From a virus, in the IMG/VR virus record IMGVR_UViG_3300025872_004375, positions 1 through 64,000 of that record: DNA of 64,000 nucleotides. One strand, 5' to 3'. Of the stretch, positions 36,228-44,873 are shown piece after piece. Each line of letters starts with the position of its first letter. Position 1 is the first letter of the stretch. The notes under the pieces are model-generated. The model searched no databases and was not told the origin of the DNA. It saw only the letters and a program-made list of their open reading frames with translations. A program made the position numbers and the translations under genes.

Positions 36228-38060
36228 TCACGCAGAAGTAACGACGACGTCATTCGCCGGGTATCTAATCTCAAAGATCCCACCTTGGGGTGGGAGTATT
36301 ATCCCGCGAGAAGTCGCGTTTTCCATGTCGTAAGTATAGTTCGAGTACACAGAGTCATCTATTGTGCCAGATTTGTTAGTGAACTCTAGCGAGACAAGAG
36401 AAAGAACTCCCGGCGTGTTTATGATCGCGCTAGTTACGTCAGCGATGATAATCGGTTGATCGACTTGGAACAATCCAATGTTCAGCTGATTTCTAATCGC
36501 TTGACTAACAGATTGCAGGACTTCAAGAGAAATGTAGCTCGGAGCAATAATCACTGATGCCTTGACAGTGTAATTGACGATTGGTGAGTCAACGATGTCA
36601 ACAGCATCAGAGATTAGACGAAGTTCATTCAGATAATTTCTCAAGTTGAGCTTTAGAGAGTCAGACGCTCTTGAAAGTCTGCCAGCTGTATCGTATCCAA
36701 GAACGTAAAGCTGCTTTGACAAAGGGTTGGCGGGATTGCTCCTGCATCCTGCTTTTGAAACTTTTCCGAATCTACTTGGAAGAGAGTAGACTCTTGCGAT
36801 TAGATCTTCTTTTGTCACTACTCTCAATTGCGAATTTTTTGCAGCTGGTATTTGCATTCTAAGGTCTTCGATGCTCGGTTGACCAGCTCCGCCACTTGCA
36901 GCCTCACTGTTGATAACATCGATTGACGCTCTAACAGCTGATGCAATTGCGTTTGACGGAAGTCCAGGAAAAGCCATCGAAAGAGAAGAGATGCTTCTTA
37001 TTGAGTTAGCAGAAACGTTGTGCAAAAGGCCGCCGCCATACTCGTAGACAATCGTTAGAGTAGTGTTAGAGGGAGCAACTCCAAGAGATTTAGAGCGCAG
37101 CAGGCTGTTCGGGTCTAAAGAGTACCTCGGGACTGAGCTTTTTCCGTACAGAGGTAACGCTAAGCTGGAAGGGTCAAGAACAGTTTTCTCGTCCAGCGAG
37201 TTATCTCCTCCTCCAAATGTCAGCGTTGTTTCACGTGTAGTGATATTTGTCGAGACCGTGAAGCGTCTTGGAGCAGGTATAACTTCAAGACTGTCACTCA
37301 CAATGTTGTTGTCATACGAGTTGTTAGTGACTGAAGCGTACACAGTGTCCTGTGTTAAAGACTCTACTTCATAGTAGGAATTTCCCTCAGTGTCGATTAC
37401 GCTGATTATCCTGGACACAGAAGGGTTAGGCAACGTCACAGCATAGAACGGGTTGTATCCTGAGGGTGTGCTAAAGGTAGCGGATGCTCTAGTTGATGAT
37501 GTAGCAATGACCTGCCTTGACAAGACGTAAGTCAGAGGGTTGCCGCTGTCGTCCGTCTCTCCTACTATCACTGTAGCCTTGAGAAATCCGTCCCTGTCTC
37601 TTTCGTTGAAGTTGAGATCATCGACAGTCGTGAAGGTTACTTGAGCAGAAGAAACTGCAACCGTTCCAGCCAAGACTATTGGTAGAGCATCGCTTTGGGG
37701 AACGTATCCATTGACAGTTGATACTGCTGGAACTTCGATCAAAAGAGTAAGCGTCACAGTCGCAGGGCTCGAACCCGTAATTTTGACGCCTGCATTTCGA
37801 AGATGTCTCTGTATATTCACGAGCTCTACAGAATCTGACCACGATAGTTCCGTGAACTGATGGTCAAGATAGTAGCTCATCGTATCACCGACAGAAGCGG
37901 CCAGATCTATGAACATTCCACCAAGACCGGCTTCACTGAAATCCTTGATCTTGTCAGGGAAGAAAGTCTGAGCGTATCTGATGAGATCAGACCGCAAATC
38001 CTGAAAATCTTTCGATAGATAGCTTCTTTGCGGCTGATTAGTGTTGTTGCTTCCTGCCAT
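36228..38060 (-). CDS. 6: Baseplate wedge protein, T4 gp6-like
   Basis: The 610-aa protein forms the baseplate wedge ring in T4-like tails. The N-terminus (QRSYLSKDFQDLRSDLIRYA, then AGLGGMFIDLAASVGDTMSY) is typical of gp6, which positions helices near the baseplate core. The C-terminal half carries the gpJ-like fold: VVTKEDLIARVYSLPSRFGK, LRNYLNELRLISDAVDIVDS and a final VTSAIINTPGVLSLVSLEF. Its length is close to T4 gp6 (660 aa). It overlaps gp25 by one base (TAATG), an order seen in other T4-like phages. Confidence 0.9.
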   Translation of the reverse strand: MAGSNNTNQPQRSYLSKDFQDLRSDLIRYAQTFFPDKIKDFSEAGLGGMFIDLAASVGDTMSYYLDHQFTELSWSDSVELVNIQRHLRNAGVKITGSSPATVTLTLLIEVPAVSTVNGYVPQSDALPIVLAGTVAVSSAQVTFTTVDDLNFNERDRDGFLKATVIVGETDDSGNPLTYVLSRQVIATSSTRASATFSTPSGYNPFYAVTLPNPSVSRIISVIDTEGNSYYEVESLTQDTVYASVTNNSYDNNIVSDSLEVIPAPRRFTVSTNITTRETTLTFGGGDNSLDEKTVLDPSSLALPLYGKSSVPRYSLDPNSLLRSKSLGVAPSNTTLTIVYEYGGGLLHNVSANSIRSISSLSMAFPGLPSNAIASAVRASIDVINSEAASGGAGQPSIEDLRMQIPAAKNSQLRVVTKEDLIARVYSLPSRFGKVSKAGCRSNPANPLSKQLYVLGYDTAGRLSRASDSLKLNLRNYLNELRLISDAVDIVDSPIVNYTVKASVIIAPSYISLEVLQSVSQAIRNQLNIGLFQVDQPIIIADVTSAIINTPGVLSLVSLEFTNKSGTIDDSVYSNYTYDMENATSRGIILPPQGGIFEIRYPANDVVVTSA

Positions 38061-38542
38061 TAGCTCACCGTTGCGATTATAACTTCTATGAGTCTCTGCT
38101 TGCTGTTCAGCCCAGGAACGCTGTAAGTGACTCTAACTGCCACTTTTCCCGGTGTTGTGTACGTTTGTGGGATCTGCACGGTCTCAAACGTTTGTAGATT
38201 GACGAATGGCAAATACTTTCTTGCAGCAGTCCTTATGCGATTAATCGCCTCGAAGTCACCCTCTTCAGTCCCAAGCTCAAAAGCGATTTCTCTCAAATTT
38301 GCCCCGTAATCATGACGGAAGATCCTTTCACCGTGATTTGTCAGAATCAAATTGCGCAGATTGTCGCTAACCGTGTCTTCAAGACTGTAGTGCATCTTAA
38401 AGAGACCGTCTTTCTCAAGACCAGACTCAAGAGGAGTTTTTATTCCTATCGGTGTACTCTCTACACCGGCTACAGAACGAGACTTGTATTCGACGTCGGT
38501 CTCTCCAACAGAGCTGAAATCGTATTTTTTCGCGTCTGCCAT
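38060..38542 (-). CDS. 25: Baseplate wedge protein, T4 gp25-like
   Basis: The 160-aa protein belongs to the gp25/lysozyme-like-fold wedge family that primes sheath assembly. Diagnostic segments are SVSDNLRNLILTNHGERIF-like (residues about 58-75), RHDYGANLREIAFELG and INRIRTAARKYLPFVNLQTF. The C-terminal strand pair (KVAVRVTYSVPGLNSKQRL) follows. It has a N-terminal extension of about 40 residues relative to T4 gp25 (132 aa). The ATG at 38542 is preceded by GGAGGT, a strong ribosome site. It is coupled to gp6. Confidence 0.92.
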   Translation of the reverse strand: MADAKKYDFSSVGETDVEYKSRSVAGVESTPIGIKTPLESGLEKDGLFKMHYSLEDTVSDNLRNLILTNHGERIFRHDYGANLREIAFELGTEEGDFEAINRIRTAARKYLPFVNLQTFETVQIPQTYTTPGKVAVRVTYSVPGLNSKQRLIEVIIATVS

Positions 38543-38577
38543 TCGACCTCCAAGATTAGGTATGCGTAATCACGAGT

Positions 38578-38832
38578 TCATGATGAGCCTGGAGCAACTG
38601 TTGACGCAACTACCGGGTAAGTAGTTGCTGTTCCTACCACAGGGATGCCAGGATTGATAGTTACTGTGATGCTAGTGACATACGCGTCTACTGCGCTGGC
38701 GATGTCTGCAGACAGTTGATTGATAATCGCTTCAGGGTCAGCTCCATCCTTCGAGCCGTTGTCCTTGGCATCGATGAAAGCTTGCTTGATCGTCTGCTGC
38801 ATAGTAGCTTTTCCAGTTGCAATGATGGGCAT
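38578..38832 (-). CDS. Small baseplate-region protein
   Basis: The protein has 84 aa, and its ATG immediately follows the stop of the gp5-like gene (TAAATG). The N-terminal half is helical (ATMQQTIKQAFIDAKDNGSK, then a further amphipathic helix to DAYVTS). The C-terminal half is beta-prone with ITVTINPGIPVVGTATTYPV. The family is not recognised. Its place between gp5-like and gp25 suggests a small baseplate or spike-associated part. Confidence 0.65.
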   Translation of the reverse strand: MPIIATGKATMQQTIKQAFIDAKDNGSKDGADPEAIINQLSADIASAVDAYVTSITVTINPGIPVVGTATTYPVVASTVAPGSS

Positions 38833-40254
38833 TTACTCTCCAAAGATTCTCTTTGACTTGAGGTTCGGTATCTCACCCTCTCTAGACTCCATAGCGCTCT
38901 TCAAAGTCGATGCTGCTTGGTTCAGTTGCACTGACGGAGCTCCGTAGCCAGGTGTAGTGTGTGTACTGACAGTGTCGCAAAATGACTTCACGTCTGCTAT
39001 GATAGCCTTTAGCAGATCTTCAAGTTGCTTGTACCTGACGTAGGGTTGGGAAGTTCCTGGTGCGTCAGAGTCTCCTTCCTCAAGACCACCATCTGCAGAG
39101 GACCTTCCGAGATGAATCTCCTTTGCAGAAATCTGCAGGATCCCGTCGGGGCTCATCACTATTGCAGAGAGATCGTCATCTTTTGCGCCTTCTTTGATGA
39201 TTCTAATCGAACCATTTACGCTTCTGTCAACGTCAGATCTCGCAATGAAGCGAAGATGATCTGCCTTCACAGCGACTGATGCTCCTGAGTAATCTATCGG
39301 AGGCTCTGCAGTTTCAAACGTCGACGGAGTAGAATTGAGAGTGTTGAAATTGTAATCGACGTCAGTTTGCTGCGACACATAAACTCTAGCAGCGTCATCA
39401 AGAAAGTCTGGGTCTCCCTCTGTGGGAGAAATGCTCTCAAAGTCCGCAATCCTCTTAGAGACTTCAGTGAAATTTCTTCTATTCAATCTTACCGGAGGAA
39501 GAGTCCTACCTTCAACCTCTCCTGTCGAGAGCCACCTCGACCTACCAGCGACAATATCAATCGTTCCAGAAAAACTTGCGGGTGACTCAGCTGAAGCTGG
39601 AGTCGGACTCTCTCCCGGGTCCTGCTCTACTGCCCAACCGTGATCAGTTGTTAGTGCGATCGTGGCGTTATTCGAACCTTGCATGACCAGATCACCAGGG
39701 CGCTTTATGTACCTCGGAACGGGTTCAAAGACAGTCTGAGACAAAGACTGACTTGTACCAGAGAGTATGAGATCGTAGCTGTTCCCTTCTGGGGTCTTGG
39801 CTAGAGAGATGTTTGGAAAATCATCGACAGCCGGCGGCGAGGGCACTAATCCCACTTTTGTTGCAGTCGTAGACTCTTGCTTTGAGTCAGAATTGTTTCT
39901 GTCAAAGTGTGAGAAATTGACGTCCTCAGATGTCTCATCACCGTGGACCCTTGAAATCCAGTACCCTATGCTGGTACCGTCTCTGTCAAAGATGACCCAG
40001 ACCATCTCAGACGGCTTCACGGGCATTGATATGTGAGATGAGAAAAATGGATAACAAAGAGTATACGAGCTGCCTGCCTGGTCAGCGCCACGTGTAACTC
40101 TTCTAACTACAACGCTTCCCCTGGGTATTCTTTCGAGAGGAACAGATATCTTTGCGGCGGTGAGCTGAGTCGCAATTTCTGACAGACTGTCTGGACCCGT
40201 ATGGATCGCCGTTACGACTCCCTTCTCAAAAGTGACTTTGGAGAACTCTGACAT
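38833..40254 (-). CDS. 5: Baseplate spike/hub protein, gp5-like
   Basis: The protein has 473 aa from the ATG at 40254, directly abutting the preceding stop. The N-terminal about 110 residues look like the gp5/VgrG OB fold: a pair of strands SVVVRRVTRG, then the loop YPFFSSHISMPVKPSEMVWV. IFDRDGTSIGYWISRVHGDE completes this region. No lysozyme domain (as in T4 gp5) is visible. The C-terminal portion has SIRIIKEG and ISAKEIHLGRS repeats typical of spike beta-helix stems, and a final helical segment. It is expected to be the central piercing spike or its hub. Confidence 0.78.
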   Translation of the reverse strand: MSEFSKVTFEKGVVTAIHTGPDSLSEIATQLTAAKISVPLERIPRGSVVVRRVTRGADQAGSSYTLCYPFFSSHISMPVKPSEMVWVIFDRDGTSIGYWISRVHGDETSEDVNFSHFDRNNSDSKQESTTATKVGLVPSPPAVDDFPNISLAKTPEGNSYDLILSGTSQSLSQTVFEPVPRYIKRPGDLVMQGSNNATIALTTDHGWAVEQDPGESPTPASAESPASFSGTIDIVAGRSRWLSTGEVEGRTLPPVRLNRRNFTEVSKRIADFESISPTEGDPDFLDDAARVYVSQQTDVDYNFNTLNSTPSTFETAEPPIDYSGASVAVKADHLRFIARSDVDRSVNGSIRIIKEGAKDDDLSAIVMSPDGILQISAKEIHLGRSSADGGLEEGDSDAPGTSQPYVRYKQLEDLLKAIIADVKSFCDTVSTHTTPGYGAPSVQLNQAASTLKSAMESREGEIPNLKSKRIFGE

Positions 40255-40614
40255 TCAACCCCCGATTGCGTCAAACATCTCATCGGGAGTCATCTTCTCT
40301 CCCTTCTCCGCCGCAGAGATCATGTCAGCGAGCTTGATGAGCTGCTCATTGCACTTGCCCATCCTCTCAAGATACCTAACCAGCATAGGGCCCATTGCGA
40401 CGTGTTCTTGAGCGCTTCCCGCCATTGACATGTAGAGCTGTACGTAAAGAGCATGAGCTGACTCTCTGTCAGTGACGGCATTCTGATAGATCTCCTTCCA
40501 GAGCATCTTCTTCTTGTCATCAGTAGTTGCAAGAGAGTCAAGAAGATCGCCAAACTCTTTGATTTTCTTGTTGCTACCCTCGATCTTCTTCAGAAGTTCA
40601 TCTGCTGAGCTCAC
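40255..40614 (-). CDS. Small helical protein next to the sigma factor gene
   Basis: The protein has 119 aa and starts with GTG at 40614 (GTGA overlap with the sigma gene stop), behind GGAGGAA. It is almost wholly helical and charged: MSSADELLKKIEGSNKKIKE, then KMLWKEIYQNAVTDRESAHA, with LVRYLERMGKCNEQLIKLAD near the C-terminus. No family is recognised. Translational coupling to the gp55-like sigma and adjacency to gp5 leave two options: a sigma partner or a small tail assembly factor. The sequence does not decide. Confidence 0.6.
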   Translation of the reverse strand: MSSADELLKKIEGSNKKIKEFGDLLDSLATTDDKKKMLWKEIYQNAVTDRESAHALYVQLYMSMAGSAQEHVAMGPMLVRYLERMGKCNEQLIKLADMISAAEKGEKMTPDEMFDAIGG

Positions 40615-41339
40615 AGGATTCCTCCCTCATCGCTAACGATGTCCTTATAGTGTCTGCGAATCACCGCCATCGCTAAAGAAAGCTGCTTTTGATTTACACT
40701 CGCTATTTCCCTGACGTAGAGAAAGACTGCTCTCTTGCTGAGCAGGTCGATCTCATCAGCGTTCTGGAAGACCATCCTCAGCGCAGTCATGGTTGACTTT
40801 TCGTGCTCCTCTGTCAGTCTCTTCTCGATCTTATCAAGAACTTTCAAGATCAAGTCCTTTCGACCAGCGTCGATTAGAATGTCATCAGGAGACTGTATAA
40901 TGCTGTGGTTCGATATGGTTCGCCTGTCGGCTTGAGAGAGCCTCGTTACGTCCTCGATCGAAACGCTTCTGATTCCGTCCTTCGTCCTCTTCTTTGAGTG
41001 TATGATCAGCCAGTTCCTGGCGACAACGTTGAAGTAAGAGAAAGCTTTCGTGCCTCGACTGGGGTCGAACTTGTGCATGTTCTCATACAGAAAGCAGACG
41101 CAGTCAGACTTGACTTCGTGAACGCTGTCTGCTCCCTTTGCAAAACCGTAAATGTATATGAGATTCTCAACGAGCTTGTTGAAAGCCGGCATAATCTCGT
41201 CAACGTAGATCTTCTCTTTCGTCTTGGAGTCTTCCTCAGAACGGTACTTGACCATCGAGTCTTGCACTTCAGGTCCAAAATAAAGCTGCTTTGGCTCAGC
41301 CTGCTTGGATGAAGAGACTGTTCTCTTTCTACCCCTCAT
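40611..41339 (-). CDS. 55: Late sigma factor, T4 gp55-like
   Basis: The 242-aa protein would direct host RNA polymerase to late promoters. I start at the ATG at 41339 because AGGAGGAG is 4 nt upstream; a TTG further upstream is in frame but overlaps the neighbour more. Sigma region 2 is visible: KSDCVCFLYENMHKFDPSRG, then TKAFSYFNVVARNWLI, the signature of core binding and -10 recognition. A basic N-terminal tail (MRGRKRTVSSSKQAEPKQ) precedes it. T4 gp55 is 185 aa, so this one is longer. It overlaps the next gene by 4 nt. Confidence 0.85.
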   Translation of the reverse strand: MRGRKRTVSSSKQAEPKQLYFGPEVQDSMVKYRSEEDSKTKEKIYVDEIMPAFNKLVENLIYIYGFAKGADSVHEVKSDCVCFLYENMHKFDPSRGTKAFSYFNVVARNWLIIHSKKRTKDGIRSVSIEDVTRLSQADRRTISNHSIIQSPDDILIDAGRKDLILKVLDKIEKRLTEEHEKSTMTALRMVFQNADEIDLLSKRAVFLYVREIASVNQKQLSLAMAVIRRHYKDIVSDEGGIL

Positions 41340-41619
41340 CAGTCTCCTCCTCAATGTTAGCTATACTTCCCGCGACGCGCAGGATGGCTTCTCTGCAACC
41401 TTTCACGTCATCAACGACTCTCTTGATCTCTGGTGAATCAAAGAAGATCGGGATCTCAAGGACTTTTGAGATAGAGCGATACCGCTCATCGAGTATCTCG
41501 AGAGCGGCCTCAATCTCATCTTCAACTTTCAAGATGATCTTCGAGAACTTCCAGAGGTAGTAAGTAGCAAAACCAAGAGCAGCCGTCTCAACGATTAGGA
41601 GCGCAGAAAGGAAGTACAT
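41329..41619 (-). CDS. Small single-span membrane protein
   Basis: The protein has 96 aa from the ATG at 41619 (TGATG overlap with the previous stop); a GTG one codon earlier is an alternative. A hydrophobic N-terminus (MYFLSALLIVETAALGFATY) predicts one membrane segment, with a cytoplasmic helical domain after it. The rest contains AALEILDERYRSISKVLEIP and FFDSPEIKRVVDDVKGCREA. Function unknown. It overlaps the sigma gene by 11 nt and likely belongs to the same translation unit. Confidence 0.65.
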   Translation of the reverse strand: MYFLSALLIVETAALGFATYYLWKFSKIILKVEDEIEAALEILDERYRSISKVLEIPIFFDSPEIKRVVDDVKGCREAILRVAGSIANIEEETDEG

Positions 41620-42776
41620 CACAGCAAGTCTCCAAGCTCTTTATCATATCGAGCTGAGACTGCTTCGAATGAATACTCATCCCTAATCCGCTTACCAAGC
41701 TCAGTCGCCCACTGTTTCGGAACGACCCGGGATTCAACGAACTTCTTGGCCCTCTTCTTGAAATCTTCCTCCTTCGGCTGCGCCCACCTCGCTCCCTTGA
41801 CAAAGATTTCGTTGTCGACCCTGCTCTCAGGAATCTCAGAGAGCGTGTAATCGACTCCAATGTGCTTGCCGAGCCTCATGAAGTCCATGTGACCCGACCA
41901 ATCAGTGCAAATGATAGGGAGATCACACGCAGCAGCCTCAAGAATCGGAAGCCCATAACCCTCTCCCTTTGTCAATGTAAGAAGAGCGTTGATCTTCTTT
42001 GACTTGTAGAGAGAGATGATCTCTTTCGTTGTCATTTCTCCGTTGAGTAAGTGGACTCTTGGGAAGAGACCTTTTCTCACTTCACTCACCAGCGTCTTGA
42101 AGATGTTGGTGAGTTGAGCTCTGTGAATCGAACAGTTAGTTCCCAAGTTAGACTTGATCACAAGAGAGACGTCCTTCCTGTCCTTGAACTCCTCGCAGAA
42201 CCACTTCACGGCGTAAAAGATGTTCTTCCTATCAATCTCGGGTCTCATGCCAGTGAGCTGCCCGACCATCAAGAAGTTGGTCATTGTCTCAATTTCTGGT
42301 AGTTCCAACCCATCATTCACAGTGAAGACCTCGTCTGGAAAAGACTCAGGAACGACTCTTGTATCAACACTAAGATTGCCACTCTTCTGAAGAACTTCCT
42401 TGCAGAAAGAAGATGGGACTACGACTCTCTCCATCCTATTGCACGCTTCTACCCACGCTGGATTGCACTTGTCTGTTTCAACGATCGCAGACATTCCTAC
42501 GTTAATGGCGCCCTCAACCCTTTGCCACTCATTCGGAAGTTGCAAGGAGATGATAACATCTGGCTGTCTCTGCGGAGACCCCGTCTTTTTCATGATCTCA
42601 CTAATCAGTCCATCCTCCGCTTCTGGATTCACATGCCAGCTTGTAATACCCCAGGGCAGAAGATCAACAGTGAGATCAACGTTCTTCGAGTTTAGCCAGC
42701 GAAAGATCTGTCTTGCATGCGTTCCGTAACCAGAAATTGAGAGAGCAGGAGCTCTCAACACGACGCTCTTTCTCAT
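41619..42776 (-). CDS. Glycosyltransferase, GT4-like (GT-B fold)
   Basis: The protein has 385 aa from the ATG at 42776 (ATGA overlap); a longer frame exists upstream but falls inside the previous gene. The N-terminal Rossmann domain has LRAPALSISGYGTHARQIFR, a sugar-acceptor-type loop. The C-terminal domain has the nucleotide-sugar motif LLTLTKGEGYGLPILEAAAC, followed by DLPIICTDWSGHMDFM. This is the usual GT4/GT1 architecture without membrane segments. The donor and acceptor are unknown. It is the last sugar gene in transcription order, just before the sigma block. Confidence 0.82.
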   Translation of the reverse strand: MRKSVVLRAPALSISGYGTHARQIFRWLNSKNVDLTVDLLPWGITSWHVNPEAEDGLISEIMKKTGSPQRQPDVIISLQLPNEWQRVEGAINVGMSAIVETDKCNPAWVEACNRMERVVVPSSFCKEVLQKSGNLSVDTRVVPESFPDEVFTVNDGLELPEIETMTNFLMVGQLTGMRPEIDRKNIFYAVKWFCEEFKDRKDVSLVIKSNLGTNCSIHRAQLTNIFKTLVSEVRKGLFPRVHLLNGEMTTKEIISLYKSKKINALLTLTKGEGYGLPILEAAACDLPIICTDWSGHMDFMRLGKHIGVDYTLSEIPESRVDNEIFVKGARWAQPKEEDFKKRAKKFVESRVVPKQWATELGKRIRDEYSFEAVSARYDKELGDLL

Positions 42777-44047
42777 ATCGACACCACCTTCCAGTTCCTG
42801 GACTTTTTCTTCTTCCACTCATCAATCAAGTTGCCAAGAGTTTCGTGCCACATGTCGATGGTATTTTGAAGGGAGAACTCGCTCTCTACGTAACTCTTCG
42901 CCTTCTCTCCAAGATTCTTTCTCCCCTCTGACCCCATCTCATAGAGCTTCAAGATTCCCTCTGCTACAGTTTCATTGGTAACGTAGTCTTCGTAGATGTA
43001 CGGGACCTGCTGGCTCCCTACGAGAGTTTTCATTTCAACGGGCAATGCGACCCCATTCTCAGTCCCATCCCTATGATCAACGACTTGACGAGTCAAACCG
43101 CCTGTCTTGAGAGCAACGATTGGCTTACCCACACTCATTGCCTCGAGTGTAGAAAGTCCGAAACCCTCTGCAAAAGAAATGTTTAGAGTAAAATCTGAGA
43201 TATTGTAGAGAACATTCATCTTCTGGAACTCTATTCTCTCAGCAGAAAATGTAACGTTGTTCTCTACGCCGAGCATCTTTGAAACTTCGATAAGATTCGG
43301 TCCTTCCTGATCAAGAGGATCAGTGTGCATAAGAAGAGTGGCGTTCTTATGACCGTGTTTGGATTGCAGCTTATCGAGGAACAGTTTCCATGATTCAATG
43401 ACGTCTGCAGGCCTCTTTCTCCTCGCATTGCGATTATTCCAGAAGCCTACAAAATGATCAGCTCTTCCCGGGCCGAGGAGCTGAGTCTTCCAGTTCTTGA
43501 CATCTGCTTCTGGCAGAATGTGGAATATCTCAGTGGGGACTGCGTGGGGAATGAAGTTCGTCTTTTCGGGGAACATTGACTTACAGATCTCATATGTCAG
43601 ATGTGAGTGGCAGTTGATGAGATCAGTTGCCTCGTACATGTAACGATTGAACTCAGGTGCAGGGTGATTATCCCACACATGCCACCAAGCGATGGGACAA
43701 ACCTGGTGGATCTCGTCCTCCATCTCAAATAACCAAGTGAAGAATCGAGGGTCAGTGAAGATGAGAATTGCGTCTGGTTTCTCAGTCGCTAGAGTTACTC
43801 GCAGTAGGTTGCGATCTCCGAAGCCATCGATGGGCTTTATGATGAGATCTTCATTCACTGCGATAGTTTCGTAATTTGCGTGCTTTAGTGCAGCGCCAAA
43901 CTGGCGGAAGGACCATCCGCCTTTCTGTATGAGACCCGTCAAGAGGTGTCTCGTTTGTGTACCAACTCCGCTCGTTGAGAGAGCGTGGTCAGACAGAACT
44001 AGTACTTTCTTCTTTTGCAAGTTTGCCTCACGTATGATATCATCCAC
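42773..44047 (-). CDS. Glycosyltransferase, GT4-like (GT-B fold)
   Basis: The protein has 424 aa starting at a GTG at 44047; a TTG ten codons later also has a GAGG site, so the start is uncertain. The N-terminal domain has VLVLSDHALSTSGVGTQTRH. The C-terminal donor domain has LNISFAEGFGLSTLEAMSVG and KPIVALKTGGLTRQVVDH, the E-x7-E type motif of GT4 enzymes. A WHVWDNHPAPEF segment sits in the acceptor half. No membrane segment is seen. It overlaps the next glycosyltransferase by 4 nt. Specificity unknown. Confidence 0.82.
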   Translation of the reverse strand: MDDIIREANLQKKKVLVLSDHALSTSGVGTQTRHLLTGLIQKGGWSFRQFGAALKHANYETIAVNEDLIIKPIDGFGDRNLLRVTLATEKPDAILIFTDPRFFTWLFEMEDEIHQVCPIAWWHVWDNHPAPEFNRYMYEATDLINCHSHLTYEICKSMFPEKTNFIPHAVPTEIFHILPEADVKNWKTQLLGPGRADHFVGFWNNRNARRKRPADVIESWKLFLDKLQSKHGHKNATLLMHTDPLDQEGPNLIEVSKMLGVENNVTFSAERIEFQKMNVLYNISDFTLNISFAEGFGLSTLEAMSVGKPIVALKTGGLTRQVVDHRDGTENGVALPVEMKTLVGSQQVPYIYEDYVTNETVAEGILKLYEMGSEGRKNLGEKAKSYVESEFSLQNTIDMWHETLGNLIDEWKKKKSRNWKVVSI

Positions 44048-44075
44048 ACGTGAGGCCAGCAGTTAAGGATAAGTA

Positions 44076-44873
44076 TTACGGTAGACAGATTCCAGCCTTG
44101 CGATAGTCGCATAAATCGCAGGCGTACTTGTTCTTCATGAACTTGCCACGGCGGACGCCGCTCACCATGTTCTTGACGAGCTTCTCACCCCTCTCCATGG
44201 GCTTTGGACCGACTGAGATATCATATCGAGCAATCGTAGAACCGGCCTTTGCACCCTTCTTCAACACTACGAATGCGCAGCCAACGTCTCGGCTCTGTAG
44301 ATCCAGCTTACGAAGAAGGTAAGACTTGTAGAGCCACAGCTGTGCGAGGACGAGCTCATCTTCCAGCTTCTCCCGACGCCATCCATACGCTGGGCCTGTC
44401 TTCCAGTCGAGAATCCAGATCTTCCACTTGGTCTTCTCCTCGTTGAGAGGAGCCCTGATGACAGAGTCCACAAATCCCTTGAACTTTATGGTCTCTTCCT
44501 CAGGAATGTCCTCATAAAGAGGGAGCTCTGCACCGAGGAGCTCCCAACCAGGATGTTCGTTCTCCAACCAATCTGGGAAATCCGTGAGGATGTTGAGCGC
44601 CCACGTCTTCCACTTCTCGACATCAGGACGATTCTTCGCAGACCAGTCGTCCTCGATGAGTTTCAGGACTGCGGGAATGTCCATTGCCCGAGTCTTCAGG
44701 TAGTTCTCCACTCCGGAGTGCACATGCTTGCCGAAGTCAGCGTGGATCCAATCCTGGTCAGGAAGCTGAACCTTGTCTACATAGGAGAGCTTGTGCTTCC
44801 ATCCACAGGAAGTCCAGCAAGCGACTTCAGAGTAAGAGACGTGCGGCTTGCCAGTGGGAAACTCAGAGCTCAT
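44076..44873 (-). CDS. PD-(D/E)XK nuclease, Cas4/RecB-like with Fe-S cysteines
   Basis: The 265-aa protein starts at the ATG at 44873, overlapping the Glf gene by 11 nt. The nuclease core has an aspartate in IKFKGFVDSVIRAP and the DWKTG block (IWILDWKTGPAYGW), the PD-(D/E)XK signature. Four cysteines could hold an Fe-S cluster: one in CWTSCGWKHKLSY near the N-terminus and three at the C-terminus, YACDLCDYRKAGICLP. Phage relatives act as 5'-3' exonucleases in recombination. There is no cas1 or cas2, so CRISPR adaptation is not implied. Its position inside a sugar cassette is unexpected. Confidence 0.85.
   Translation of the reverse strand: MSSEFPTGKPHVSYSEVACWTSCGWKHKLSYVDKVQLPDQDWIHADFGKHVHSGVENYLKTRAMDIPAVLKLIEDDWSAKNRPDVEKWKTWALNILTDFPDWLENEHPGWELLGAELPLYEDIPEEETIKFKGFVDSVIRAPLNEEKTKWKIWILDWKTGPAYGWRREKLEDELVLAQLWLYKSYLLRKLDLQSRDVGCAFVVLKKGAKAGSTIARYDISVGPKPMERGEKLVKNMVSGVRRGKFMKNKYACDLCDYRKAGICLP

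Noticed and set aside
38833-40254. Lysozyme domain expected in a gp5 homolog
   Set aside because: No glycosidase catalytic Glu/Asp-Thr pattern was found; the middle is low complexity and the C-terminus looks like a spike stem.
44076-44873. CRISPR adaptation module suggested by the Cas4-like nuclease
   Set aside because: No cas1, cas2, repeats or spacers are present; stand-alone phage relatives of this nuclease are common.
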